Notes under the pieces: model-generated
Databases searched by the model: none
Seen by the model: the letters and a program-made list of their open reading frames with translations, nothing else
Told to the model about the DNA's origin: nothing
Program-made: the position numbers and the translations under genes
In this document: piece after piece, positions 47,651 through 59,662 of the stretch
Layout: each line of letters starts with the position of its first letter
Numbering within the stretch: position 1 is the stretch's first letter
NCBI GenBank assembly: GCA_037954235.1
Contig: JBBMOA010000017.1
Coordinates: 21,224,527 to 21,288,526 of the forward strand
Direction of reading: 5' to 3'
Length of the DNA: 64,000 nucleotides
From: Aulostomus chinensis
Lineage: Eukaryota; Chordata; Actinopteri; Syngnathiformes; Aulostomidae

Positions 47651-47888
47651 CAGGGGGTCCTTCACCTTTCAGCCACCCCCCCCCCCCCCCAAAATAAAGG
47701 ATTTGTGGCTACTACTCCTGGAGGTGGTTGAAGCTATGCACTAGTAAGGCCATCCGCCCAACTCTATATAAATTAAACAGTTCAGGCCTTATTTTCAGTA
47801 TTTTGGCTCCTTTAATTCAACCTTCAACCCCCCGATCTGTATTTTGTGATCCCCGGGGAGGTCTCAACCCCTACTTTGAGAACCCCTG
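47651..47888. mobile_element. hAT-like MITE candidate
   Basis: The edges read CAGGGGGTCC at the left and AGAACCCCTG at the right. This resembles the CAGGGGTTCTCAAA-type terminal repeats of nonautonomous hAT elements; the right end is a good match and the left imperfect. The interior has a C15 run and (inverted) GGGACCTCCCCGGGG-like text. No clear 8-bp duplication, so family and borders are tentative. Confidence 0.4.
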
Positions 47889-49019
47889 AGCGAGCCAATT
47901 CGTGTTCAGTGTCATTAAAAATCGTAACCAGATTTATTTGATGCTTCTGGGATCTGTAGGGCTGCAGTAAAGTGCATTAAAAGCACTTTCACTGTTACAA
48001 TTTCACTGCAAAATCAATGTTCTCTAATTTAAAAAGAAGAAAACCAAACAGGTTTTTATAAATATTTTACAATACTTATCAATACTTAAGGCCTCGGGAC
48101 TTCCATAGGAACAATTCCCCAATATTCCACGATGGCGTGTTCCCTGCAGTGACAGGAAGTCAAGTTAGTTAACCCTCCATGGACAAAAGCTCATAAATAT
48201 GCGACCAGCATCTTATTTACTAGAGTCTGTGCTATTTACAAGGCAAGACAGAATAAACAACACAACAGAAACAGATGGAATATAACAGAGTCGGACAGGA
48301 ACATTGGAGATGAGCGACCGTGGGTTTAAAGCAGCTTCTCTCCGTAGACATCTGCTTTGGGCAAACCCATTTGGAGGGAACTATATTTAAAAACCAATCA
48401 CTTCATTAAACTTTGGCACGTTTCTTGTACCGTGTCATTGTTCTCTTGTTGCTGCCTGCCTGCTCCCTGTCCAGGGACAGAGGCTGAGGCCCGGGCTGTG
48501 CTGCGTGCACAGCCAGCCTGATTAAATCTGGGTCCCTCGCTGGCTCCCTCCTCTGAGTTGAAAAGAACCAGCAAGAATAGGACCTCAGCCAATCCGTTAC
48601 AATAATTGATTGACAATGCATTGAAGGTGGCCATGTAGGGAGCACCAATTACAGACGTGTCCTATTGCACTTTCAAACTGGCTTGGCGCATAGAGCCAAT
48701 CATTCATGTGGCAAGTACAGGAGGGTCTGTACATCTACGGTGAGAATCAGGACGGTCTTTGTGACAGAAGCAACGCCCCACGCGGCTCCCGTGGTAACCA
48801 GGGTTAATGTTTGACCTGCAAGGAGAGCCAGGTGTTGAGGCCTCTGGCAGTGGAGGTGAAGCGTCCTGTGGGTGGTGCAAAGAAGACAGGACGGGACCTC
48901 ATTGCTGCGAGGAGCTGAAAGCGTCACAAAAATGTTTTGAAGTATTTTAATCTCAAGGATTGAATCCAGAAAAAGGGAACATGCAGGGACCCCTGGCCTG
49001 ATGAGGTCCAGGAGCATGT

Positions 49020-49112
49020 GATGCTGGTGCTGGTGCTGCTACTGGTGTTGGTGGTGGTGCTGCTGCTGGTGATGGTGGTGGCAGCGGTAGGAGTGCTGGT
49101 GGTGGTGGTGCA
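49020..49112. repeat. Degenerate GGT/GCT trinucleotide tract
   Basis: Mixed GGT, GCT and GAT triplets in a 3-bp register over about 90 bp. It keeps open frames on both strands for compositional reasons only. Confidence 0.8.
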
Positions 49113-49216
49113 AGCAGCATTAGAGCAGCTGCAGCTGTATGCTAATGAGGCGCCGTCAGCGCGGGGAGAGCACGCGCCACTGAGCAAACACGCGCATGCG
49201 TCCGTGTTGCCGAGGC

Positions 49217-49219
<3 letters not shown>

Positions 49220-49277
<58 letters not shown>
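49220..49277. repeat. (CA)n microsatellite
   Basis: About 28 CA units, followed by further CACA-rich sequence to about 49300. Confidence 0.95.
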
Positions 49278-49280
<3 letters not shown>

Positions 49281-49699
49281 CACACACAAACACACACACG
49301 CCCGGGCCCACGCGCTTCACAGAAATTAGCACGGAGGAAAAGAGGAACTCGTTAAAATGCCATCAAAGCGTGTCGCCCCCAACAAAGCGGGACTGATGGA
49401 CGCGGGAGAGCGGAAATTAGACGGAACAGAACAAAGTCAGACTCAACAACCCACAACTACACGCGCACACAAAATGAAGTTTTCAAGAACGGGCCCTGCT
49501 GTAAAACTGCTTAACTGGATTAACGACAACAAAAAGGAGCAAAAAAAGAAAAGATTTTCATCTTCTGTTGTCACTTCCCCCCTCCATATCGTCAAGCTCG
49601 GTAAATTGACTCTTTCTGGCCCCCCAAAAAAAGAGAAAAAAAAGAAAAAAGAAATAACGGTGAGCACCGAGGCAGGTGAGGAGACAGGGGCCCCATTGA

Positions 49700-49870
49700 G
49701 AGGAGGGCGCAGGCCTGCGGCTCAGCCTCGATTGTGTAATTATTTGACTTGGTCATACTGCAGCTTTATGCAAATGAGGGGAACAATGTACGACGATGGA
49801 GATTAATTCCTCCCCGGCCGCCCCGCTGAAAGGAGGAGCAAGAATGCGCTCCGTGCCAAGTGGCGCGCTG
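49700..49870. promoter_or_regulatory. Candidate regulatory block with a perfect POU octamer
   Basis: A perfect octamer ATGCAAAT lies at 49768-49775, preceded by a CTTT word reminiscent of SOX-POU composites. ATTA-type words flank it (gtaattatttgac at about 49737, gattaattcc at about 49801) within GC-rich sequence. It lies about 1.4 kb upstream of the insm1 promoter. Function is inferred. Confidence 0.35.
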
Positions 49871-49938
49871 CAGCCTACATCGCTCCATTATAACCGGGGA
49901 GAAGCAGACAAATATACAATATGTGAGAGCTGAAACCA

Positions 49939-49940
<2 letters not shown>

Positions 49941-50003
<63 letters not shown>
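49941..50003. repeat. (GT)n microsatellite
   Basis: About 31 GT units ending in a G-run, about 1.2 kb upstream of insm1. Confidence 0.95.
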
Positions 50004-50004
<1 letters not shown>

Positions 50005-51122
50005 AGGGGGGGGGTGATGTTACACTGCAGAATGAGGCTTATTTTAAGGAATTATTGCGCTTCTGAATTTAAACATTTTCAGCAGAATGAGCGGATTTGA
50101 AACTTTTTTAAACAGTGATTAAAACTAAAGCACACACATACATGTATATATTCTATATCTATTATATATCTATATACATATTGCACACGGGATAGTTGAG
50201 CAGCAGCCATCTATGATTTATGTGGAGGTTTTTTTTTTGCAACACTGCGGCCTTCTTTGTCTGGAGCTCTGATTCCGCCCAGCACGCGTCTTAACTGCGG
50301 GCCAGATTGGCCGTGAGTCCCCGTTTCACAGTTAAGAGGTCAATTTGCCTTTCAAACGGAGAAGGGGGGAGAAAAAAAAAGTCAAGGATATCCAAGCACG
50401 GGCAGACGTGGCTATTGTGCGCAGGGACCAGAGGGCCCTCTTATTACTTATGTATGCAGCGAGATGTCTGATTTATATGTCGAGTTAAACTACCGGGACT
50501 ACAGGACACGTGCCCGCATACGCAGAGAAACGCTCTCTCTGCAGGAGCGTCGTTCCAGATTAAAAAAAAAAAAAGTCTGCCGGAGCAGCAGGTTCGAGTA
50601 GAGCGCTGCGTTCTGTGCCCTACGAGCGCGTAAAGGAGGCTGAAACATGGATGTGAGTGTCTGCGTGTGTGAGTGTGTGTATGCGTGTGGAGCAACAGCG
50701 AGAGCGAGAGCGAGAGAGAGAGAGAGAGAATAACCCAGGAGAAACAGAGGATGAACATGTCCTCTCTTTAAGGACATGTGTTTCTTTTAGCCAAACATGA
50801 TTGTCTGTCTTAATTCTAAATTGTCATGATGTGGTGACGGACATTTCCTTTTTGGCAACTCCGGGGGCCGCCCCCCCCCCCCCCCCCCACCCAGAGGAGA
50901 GCCACAAAGCCACGGCACGTGTGCATTTGTATAGGGGCCTATCAGACCGTAAAAGGAGGAGGGTCCCGGCGTGTGCCTCTGTCGGGGAGGGGCTGGGCGC
51001 ACACATTAATGTAATAAACCGCCAGTACATCTGCTAAGCTATCTGCACATCCTCCAACGAAATCCAGCAAAGCCCGACTCCGAGCCCTCCCACAATCAAA
51101 TCCACTGGGATCTCGGATCCAT

Positions 51123-51187
51123 CCGATTGGTCGGGGATGCTGCAACAGGGGGGGTGGAGAACAATAGCATCATTCCGGCATAAAAAG
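51123..51187 (+). promoter_or_regulatory. insm1: insm1 core promoter: inverted CCAAT and TATA-like box
   Basis: An inverted CCAAT box (ATTGG) lies at about 51125 and a TATA-like CATAAAAAG at 51179-51187, with a SOX-like AACAATAG between them near 51160. A start site about 25-31 bp after the TATA box (about 51205-51215) would give a 5'UTR of about 145 bp. Confidence 0.6.
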
Positions 51188-51353
51188 AGTGGAGCTATGC
51201 CTTGGAGACGAAAACATTTCAGCAACAGAAGGATCAATATACTGGGGAGATAAAAGTCCCAGAAGCTTCAAGTGTTGCCATATTTTTAACCAACCTGGAT
51301 ACTCGAGACTTCACCCGCCTCCCCGAAGTGCCTTTCCGCCGTTACTCGCCAAG

Positions 51354-51802
51354 ATGCCCAAAGGATTCCTGGTGAAAAGAAACAAGAAATCTGCACATGT
51401 TTCCTACAGGACTCGGTCAGACGAAGATGACCTCCAGGAGCCTCCCACCGCAGCTGCCTTGCCGAGTCAGGCGGACACCTCCCCTCCGATGCTGGCCATG
51501 GCGCACAGTCCGGACCGCCCCGCAGCATCACCGGGTTTCTCAGCAGCTGATGCACCGGTGCCAAGACTGGAGAAGCCGGCACAGTTCGGCAATCCGGAGA
51601 CGGTATGCCAAGCCCTCTACAGCCCCACCCGGCCCATCAGCAAGGAGCACGAAAGGGGATATTTCGAGCGAAGTTTCAATCTGGGTTCGCCCATTTCTGC
51701 CGAGTCATTCCCGACACCTGCCTCTCTCTCCGGCCTGGACCATCTCCTGTACGCGCCAGTCGACCTGAAAATCGGCACAAGCAACAGCAGCCGAAGCGGC
51801 AC

Positions 51803-51834
<32 letters not shown>

Positions 51835-52859
51835 GCCTTCCGGCTCCGAGCAACCGGGTCGGGACTAAAAGACCCACGTCGGACGGTACAGAGCGCAAAT
51901 CTAAACCCGCGCCAAAGAAACCCAAAGCCATTAGAAAACTCAACTTTGAAGACGAGGTGACGACTTCTCCCGTGCTGGGGCTTAAAATCAAAGAGGGGCC
52001 GGTGGAGATGAAGCCGAGGGCGCAGTCCTCCGGGGGGAACAGGCCTCTGGGAGAGTTTGTGTGCCAGCTGTGTAAGGAGGCGTACGCGGATCCGTTCTCC
52101 CTGGCGCAGCACAAGTGCTCCCGCATCGTCAGGGTCGAGTACCGGTGTCCCGAGTGTGATAAGATGTTCAGCTGCCCGGCCAACCTCGCCTCGCACCGCC
52201 GCTGGCACAAACCCCGGACCACCGGCGCGCCGGCTCTGCCACCGACGCAGGGCATCAAAGCTGAACTGTCCAAAATGCCTCCACTGGGCCTGAGTGTCAA
52301 ATCAGTCTCCGACGAAGCCAAAGACATGAGTGACAGAGACACCCCGAGTCCAGGTCTGTCCGAGTCTGGCTCTGAAGATGGCTCCTACGACTGCCAGTTC
52401 TGCGGGAAGAGGTTCAAGCGGCAGGCGTACCTCAGAAAACACATCATGGGACACCAGGCCATGCAGAAGAAAGTGCTAGAGGAGCACGGCTTTCAGGGCA
52501 GCGAGCGCGCAGCAGAGCAGGCTCCGGTACCTTCCTCCTCCTCCTCCTCCTCAGCATCCTCCTCCTCCTCCTCAGCATCCTCCTCCTCCTCATCCTCAGA
52601 GGAAGCATCAAACCAAAGCCCCCTCAATCTGAGCCCGGTGGACTGCCTGCTGTGCCCGGTGTGCGGGGAGAGCTTCACCAGCAGGGCCGGTCAAGAGAGA
52701 CACCTGCGCCTCATGCACTCCTCCCAGATCTACCCGTGCAAATACTGCCCCGCCACTCTCTACAGCTCCCCGGGGCTCACCAGGCACATAAACAAGTGCC
52801 ACCCCTCGGAGAACCGGCAGGTCATCCTGCTCCAAATGCCGGTGCGGCCCGCCTGCTAG
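51354..52859 (+). CDS. insm1: Insulinoma-associated protein 1 (SNAG/zinc-finger repressor)
   Basis: A nuclear transcriptional repressor driving neuroendocrine and neuronal progenitor differentiation. Single exon, 501 residues (human 510 as I recall), as INSM1 is intronless. The N-terminal SNAG motif MPKGFLVKRNKK (recruiter of LSD1/CoREST in the family) fixes the start at 51354. The frame is open further upstream, but only from a non-ATG codon. Two low-complexity serine tracts lie at about 143-160 and 395-420. Five C2H2 fingers: C237/C240/H253 (atypical last ligand), C265-H285, C347-H367, C434-H455 and C462-H483. The text between fingers 1-2 and 4-5 is short; fingers 2 and 3 are separated by about 60 residues. 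Which teleost copy (a or b) is not decided. Its 3' neighbour is a RalGAP alpha gene on the opposite strand, as INSM1-RALGAPA2 in human 20p11. Confidence 0.96.
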
Positions 52860-53995
52860 AGACAACACAAAACTCTCGTGCCTTTGATGGAGAGGAGGAA
52901 GAAGAGGAGGAGAGTAGGAGGAAAAAATAGTTGACGCTCACTGCCACAAGTTCAGGAAAACGACGGCAGAGCGATGTGATGTTTCAACGGTGTCTTTTCA
53001 TGCCAATCAGTGATTGTCGAACGCTTTCTCTCTATATTTGAACTCATAGGCCTATTTTGAGATTTTTATTTCTCAAATTAGTTTATCAAGATTAAAAAAA
53101 AAAGACAAAAAAAAAAGAAACCAACCATACAAAGCGTTAGTTTGACTGTTGAATGGTATTTTTCTAGGACGGCACATGTGCTCAATGATAGCTTCTAGAC
53201 CTAAGAAATGTCTAACACATTCTCAGAATTCACCGACCGTGATTGCTCACCACTGTAGCTTTTGTTTGTGGAAGACGAAAAACGGTAACAAGCTTGTCTT
53301 GGTGGTGGTGGTGGGGAGAAGAAGAAGACGAAGAAGAAGAAAAAAGAAGAAGTGACTGAAGCATTCTCTGTTTAGTAGAACCACAAATGCCTTTGAGTAG
53401 ATTAATAGTCCGAAATAGCCTCCATACACATCCAAATCCCGCTGTACAACTGCCTTAAAAAAAAAAAAAAGAAGAAGAAAAAAGCAAGAAAAAAGCAAGA
53501 AAGAAAGTCAACCTAGATTGTTTTAATTTTGAATGCTGGCACATATTTTATTATTATTATTATTGTTGAAGATTGTTGCAATATTTTTCATCATTGGTTA
53601 TTTATTTATTTATTGGAATTATTTTATGTAACTTATTGTTGTGTTTGTTGTGATCGCCCCCCCCCCCCCCCCTTTCCCTTCTTTTCTTCCCTGTGAAATC
53701 GTTCTGGCAGTTTACATGTGGTATAGCCAAAATGTTGTTTGTTTGTTTGTTTGTTTTGGTTTTGGTTTTCGGGGTCAAATTTCTTGAGTTGTGATATAAA
53801 TGTCTCGTGGGTCAGGTTTTAATCTTCAATCTCCACAGCTCTTTTGAAATTGAAAGAAATGAAGAAAAAAAAAGGAAAAAAGAAAACGCAAAGCTCTTAC
53901 TTTAGATGCAATCTTTTTTAAGGACAAGTTATTTTTCTTAAATGTTGGCTTTTATAGCGCTTTGATTGTATGTGTATATTGTTGTTGTCTATTAA
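52860..53995 (+). other. insm1: insm1 3'UTR
   Basis: About 1.1 kb, rich in A/T homopolymers, with ATTTA/TATTTATTTA-type elements around 53590-53625. Such AU-rich elements often shorten mRNA half-life. It also holds GAA-rich and TTTG-repeat stretches and a C16 run at 53657-53672. Confidence 0.65.
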
Positions 53996-54001
53996 AATAA
54001 A
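53996..54001 (+). terminator. insm1 polyadenylation signal (AATAAA)
   Basis: AATAAA sits inside an A-rich run about 1.14 kb after the stop, followed by a GTGG-rich stretch (cacgtggtgtcagggtggttt). Confidence 0.7.
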
Positions 54002-55038
54002 AAAAATATTTTCAAAAGGACACGTGGTGTCAGGGTGGTTTCACTTCTAAGAAGAGGGAGACATGAAAGAAAAAAAAACACCTCTAAGTGTGAAAGTTTG
54101 GTGATTCAACGAATTAAGTTTTATTATTTGTTCTAACTTTTCAGTCCCAGTGTAGATTTGTTCTTAATATTATCGTGCATCTTATTAATTGGATGCTTTT
54201 CCAAGGCTGATGGTTAATTTTTTTCTCATGTTTAATTCACGCTGAATCGGACAAGGAAGAATAAAAAGCAGGTTTTGTTCCAGAACCTGGAGTTTTAAGT
54301 TAAAAGCAGCAACAATTAACCAGTGACTAAATAATTAGCAGGTTGTTGTTTTTTTTTGTACATTTATCACCAAGAATTTGCAACCTGGTTTAATTAAAAA
54401 CAACTAAATAAGTCATCTTTTTGCAGGGGAGGAAGTGCTGCTCAGATTCCAAAACCCCCTCAAAGTTCTGACAAATTCTCCTGACTTTCATTCTGCAAAT
54501 TAGCCATCAGTAAGGGGGGGGGGGGGGGGGGCATAGGGGCCCCTGGACTAATTGGATTGCCTGATTGGGGACACATCAGTAAATCATAGCTCCAGTGGCT
54601 CAATAAGGCGCTGCTTCGCTGCCATTGAGAAGCACTTAGGGTCCAATCATAAATTCCCTCCTTCCTTGACAGGACATGACAGGCGGACAAAGAGGTGGCG
54701 GATCACAGCTCGCCTCTGCAGCACTAAAACAACTGTCGGCTTCACAAAGCTCCTGCAGCTCGATTTTTGGTAGCTTTCAGTTGATTTAGGAGGTTCACAT
54801 GTGACCTCCAGGACCTGTGAAGCATGAAGTCAGCTGTAATTAAGCAGGTATCTCGTACTCGTGTCACCTCGGACTGAGATTCACTCATCACCGGCGAACC
54901 TGCATGAGGGGACAAAAGTTGTGGTTTCCCCCCCTTCTCATTAATACGTGCACTCATCTGAGGTTGAGAAGAATAACACCAACTTTTCTGAAACAACACT
55001 ATCAACAAAGAAAAGTCAGATATTTGAAAAAAAGAGAA

Positions 55039-55071
<33 letters not shown>

Positions 55072-55446
55072 CACATTCAGCCCCTGCTTCTTCTGTTGTA
55101 AACTACTTTGGAGTCCATGACTGAGGCGAGGAAAGCAGAACTAAGAGTGAAAATGAGGCAACATTAGCTTTCTTTCTCACCCTCTCGCTCTCACACACAG
55201 TTTTAAGACTCAAATTACGGTCAAGTGCCATCCTTGAGTCTTTATGTGAGTCAGGTAGGGTAGGGCACCCGTAGGTGATGGACCATTGCACCTGTACCTC
55301 CTGGTGAGGTTCCATTATGCTGGCTGCCGCTAAGCAGGGCTGAGCAGCAGGGGAGACAGATGGGAGGAGGGTCAGGTTACCCCTGCTACTGCTGCTAGCA
55401 AGGCCAGGGTCAGGATGTGCACGGTGACAGCAACATCATAGCCCCG

Positions 55447-55496
<50 letters not shown>

Positions 55497-57959
55497 TCCA
55501 CAAAATCTGAGCTTCCACAATGACACGTCGGTGATAAAAATGCGTATTTCAAATTGATTTAATGAAATGTCTCAATTTTCACATTTCTAATAAAGATAGC
55601 AGGAATTCGGTTGTTAAAAACAGTTTTTTGATATGTTGACAAGAAATGATGAAATCTTCAAGCTTTTTTTCCTCTTGCTCTTATACAAAGATTATATTAC
55701 AGGCATTCATATATTTATATTCAAGAAGGCGCTCTGGCCCTCAAATTTGACACAATGTACAAGGATTCTAAAACAAGAAGAAAAAGGAAAAACAAACAAA
55801 CAAAAAAACCTCAACATACTAAGACTAACACAAGCTCATTTTCTTCACGTATATAAGACACAAAATCTTGGTCCGAACTATAAACTCCAGCGAGTACGCC
55901 ACCACGGAGGAGCGGCGGCAACCCCCCCCCCCCCCCCCCCCCCCCCGGACAGACATCATCTAAAAGCTACAATCTTTAGATCCTGGCTGGTTCTCTCAAG
56001 TGGTTTTTGGGCGAAATAAAAAAAACCTCTTGAAGTGAAACAGCAGATAAGTATACATATATATGTGTATACTTATATACATATATGTGTATGTATACAT
56101 ATATCTCTATACATTCTTCAAAAAATGAAAAGCACAAAAATGGATTTACATCCTCCAGCTCTGCCCCCCCCCCCCACCCTAATGTTTACTTCCCTTGTTT
56201 TCTGCTGGAGGAGGGAGAGGATGAGAGGATGGGGGAAAGTAAGGCATAGTAGTGCAACAGATGGGGATAGTGTTGCAGCTTGGGTGGAGACCTCAGAGGG
56301 AGTGTGTGTATGTGTGTGTGTGAATGTTTGTGTGTATATGTGTGTGAATGTGTGTGTGTGTGTGTGTGACACCTGGCTACCATGGTGACACGGGCAGGTA
56401 GGTTAGAGAGCGTTGGCCAGGCTGTTACCAGGAAGGCTATTAGCTCCGGCATGCCACCTAAACCCACCCCTCGGGAGACCAAGGAGAGGGAGAGGATCAT
56501 GGGAAAGAGGCGGAGCCACTTGATTCCATTCACAGATAAAAGATGGAGCAGACCTATAATAACAAGAACCCTGTGATTCTACATCCATCTGTTGTTGTTT
56601 TTTATTTTGTGGGAAGCACTGACCTTTAGAGTCGCACGCGTTCTAGATGGCTAGAGAGGCGATGTGATGCAGGGCGTCCATGGTTTTTCTCACACGCTGA
56701 GGGATATAAACTAAGATCTGATTATGGGGAGCGGAGGTGGCGTGGGACAGCGTCCCAGAGGACAGACATTACACAGGCACTGTGAGAAGCTCACTCCGTG
56801 AGTCGCACACACGCTTACACACACATAAACACCAGTGCATGGAGTTAAGGTTCACCTGAGGCTCTGGTGGTAGTTTTCCTTAAACACATAAAACACAACA
56901 ATTCATCAAATGTACATCTAGCAAACAAATAAAATTTAAAGCAACGTACATCCAAGAACAACATTCGATGCTAGTCAATCAATGGCAGAGAGTGCAAAAA
57001 TGTCTGCGGGAACGTTGGAATGTCGATGTCTCAGCTTCACAGGACAGGGAGACTAATAGAGGAGGAAAGAGACAGCAGGAACTTATTCAATTACCGGACA
57101 TGAGCCTATGTTAATGACATCAGAAAACAATTACAAACGCAGTCTTTTCTCATTCCAGCAGAGTTGCATAAATCAAATCATGACAAAATCCATCTGAATT
57201 CATTTAAAAAGGAAAATTAGAGTGATTAAAAATAAACAATTTTCATTTCAGCTCAAGTTAGAAAGACGTCATTGATTGTCCATTCTGGGTTCGACACAAT
57301 TAAAAACTGCATGTCTGACAGGGACCCCAGGAAGTCTTTGCAGTAGTGTAGCAAGTACAAATCCTTACGCGGAATGTTGCCCCCCCACCACCACCTTTCC
57401 TTTCCAGTATAGCCCCACAGACAAGGTCCAAACTGGTTCTCAGAAGGAACAACATCCTGCCACAAACCTTCAACACAGAAAGGTGGCAGCTAGCAAGCAG
57501 AGGTGAAAAGGCAGACATGTTTGTAGATGAAACCAATCTCTTGTGCAGCGTTAGCATGAGGCATTTACAGCTGTCATTCAGCGCTTCAGTGTTGAGCTAC
57601 AGGAGAAACGGGGTCAAGCAGCTTCCTGTTTCCTTACTATGGTAAGAATTCTTTCCTTGTGCGTCAAAACCGCACTTGAAAACGAGAATTGTTTTTTTTT
57701 TTTCAATCACAGGCTGTTTTTGAGTCAAGTCTTCCTAGTTAATGGATTCAGAAACTACATCTCGAAGCAGGTGGAAATGTATCAACAAAATCAATGATTG
57801 CCACTTAAATTAGAAATTGCAATATGCTCCAGTTTATATGACACAAAATAAGAACAACAATACATGCCAAAACAACAACACAACTCTTGCAGTCACGGCT
57901 GGGTGTGTGAGGTTCTTCAAGAAAAGATTCAAGGCTACATTTTGAGAGGGCTGAAGAGC
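54002..57959. other. Convergent insm1-ralgapa2 interval, with probable ralgapa2 3'UTR
   Basis: No further gene is seen. It has G18 (54514-54531) and C25 (55922-55946) runs, GA and CA microsatellites (about 55035-55075, 55448-55490), a TATA/CATA tract (56050-56110) and a TG tract (56310-56370). A minus-strand AATAAA (TTTATT near 56600) is one candidate end for ralgapa2; several others exist, so the UTR length is unknown. Confidence 0.45.
55922..55946. repeat. C25 homopolymer
   Basis: 25 consecutive C, the longest poly-C/poly-G run in the window. Confidence 0.95.
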
Positions 57960-59613
57960 TCAGTTGGAGGATTTGCTTATAGCGCTGGCTGATCGGCGGA
58001 GTTTTCCCGAAACTCGATTCCTTGTGGCACGGGGCATGGTGGGAGAGGCCTGGTCAACAGGTTCTGTTGTTGCTGCTGCAGCAGCGGCGGCGGGTTCCAT
58101 GTTTGTGCTGCCAGTGAAGGAACCTGCAAGCAAGACGGAGGGAGTTTGTAGACAAAAAAAAAAAAAAAGAGAAAAGGTTAAGAGAGGGAGACGACAGGAG
58201 TAGATTGGACTGGCGGACTTTGTCATGCATGTGGCTTCTCCCAAAGATTTCCCTCTTGCATTCACAAATGTGAACTGCAAAAAAGAAAGAAAAAAAAATC
58301 AAGTGTTAAGATTTGGCCTGTTTTACCCCTGAAGTCGCCAGAGTAAAGACGAGAGAATGCAAATAAAACCTCCATGAAGTGACATGCTTGTTGACGTGCT
58401 GTTGAAAAGCAAGACTTGTTCAAAGAGATGCAGCCTTTTCCAGTTCTTCCAGATGCTTATATGATGTAAAATATGACAGGTAACCTTTGTAGCTACAAAA
58501 ACGTATTCAGTACGCAGTGTGACAGCAGAGTGCTTTGAATGAAAAACAAATTACACATTATGCTCTTGTTGTGAACATGTGGAGCCTTCCCATTGTCAAA
58601 CATTGTTGTTTTCTCCAAAAAACTTCACATCTGTGATTACGGGACCAGTAATAAGCTGGGAGATGGGCATGAAATGCCGGTGAGGACAATCAAGTATTGT
58701 GAGCACCGTGTTTCCTCTCAGTGTGCCCACGGCCAAACTCAAACTACCCCCCCCCCTGCCTGCCTCTGCCCCGAGTTTAAACAACTTTTTCTGCTTTGTC
58801 CAGATAGCATCTGCTTGCCTATTTTCTTTCCTATCCTTTTATTTCCTGCCATTTTTTTTTCCTGAGGCATCTCAAGTTGCAGCGGCAAAAAAGAAACAGC
58901 AGATGGCTGGAGTAACAGACACTCAGCAGCACAGTGGACACCGGCGGCATCCAGGGCCTCCGCTTACTGGGAGATGAGGCTGGGCTGCAGATGAAACACT
59001 GGGTGTGTATGGAGTGAGCAGCTACAGGCCAGGCGAGGGGTCCGAGCACGCATTTGTAACTCTGCTCATGAATGTAAAACAGGCTTGAAGGCGGGGCTTG
59101 TGAACAGATCGCAACCTGCAGCAAAGACAGTAAATAAAAACATCGCTGGAGTTCACCGCCCAAGCTGTCAGCAGCCCTTATGAGACGCTGCTCTAAATAC
59201 TTCCACGAAATACTTTTAAAATTATCACAGTTTAAAAATATTTCAAGGTGACTAAGAAAATGAGGAAAATGTAATTAAACGTTTTTTTTTTGCTGCTTGG
59301 CAAAGTTGAAGTGTCTAATTCTGCAGAAAAGCTGATTTTAACATCTATAACGACGTCTGGATTTTATAACCTTGTTGTTGCAGGACACATCCATTTTAAA
59401 ATGTAGAGTTGAGACTGCAGAGAAATGAGAAACAATTATGAAAAAACTTGAGATAGACCTAATTACGTCATAACACCATACAGTATTACCTGACTTTTGT
59501 TTTTTCTGCAACAGGATGAAATATTTCATTTGAAAAAGAAGTGATTACTTTGTTGTATTATAATCATATATAGTATATGAATGTTTTAACTGGTGTGTGT
59601 GTGTGTGTGTGTA

Positions 59614-59662
<49 letters not shown>

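Larger units (their letters stand above)
38724..51122. other. About 12.4 kb gene-poor interval upstream of insm1
   Basis: No gene is recognised on either strand; open frames are short and lack domains. Content I can name: an RFX-like half-palindrome near 41042, an ATTA/POU cluster at 45240-45560, an RE1-like motif at 46067, a MITE-like element at 47651-47888, a GGT/GCT-rich tract at 49020-49112, CA and TG tracts, and an octamer-containing block at 49700-49870. A large noncoding interval with homeodomain-type words is what one expects beside a developmental regulator such as insm1. Confidence 0.5.

Noticed and set aside
49018..49329. Leu/Val-rich open frame at a GGT/GCT tract, possibly a membrane peptide
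   Set aside because: Composition follows the triplet repeat and then runs into a CA microsatellite; no start context, no similarity recognised.
51189..51353. A 55-codon N-terminal extension of insm1 in the same open frame
   Set aside because: The frame begins at GTG, not ATG, and overlaps the predicted start-site region. The first in-frame ATG gives the SNAG motif MPKGFLVKR, which must be N-terminal in this family.
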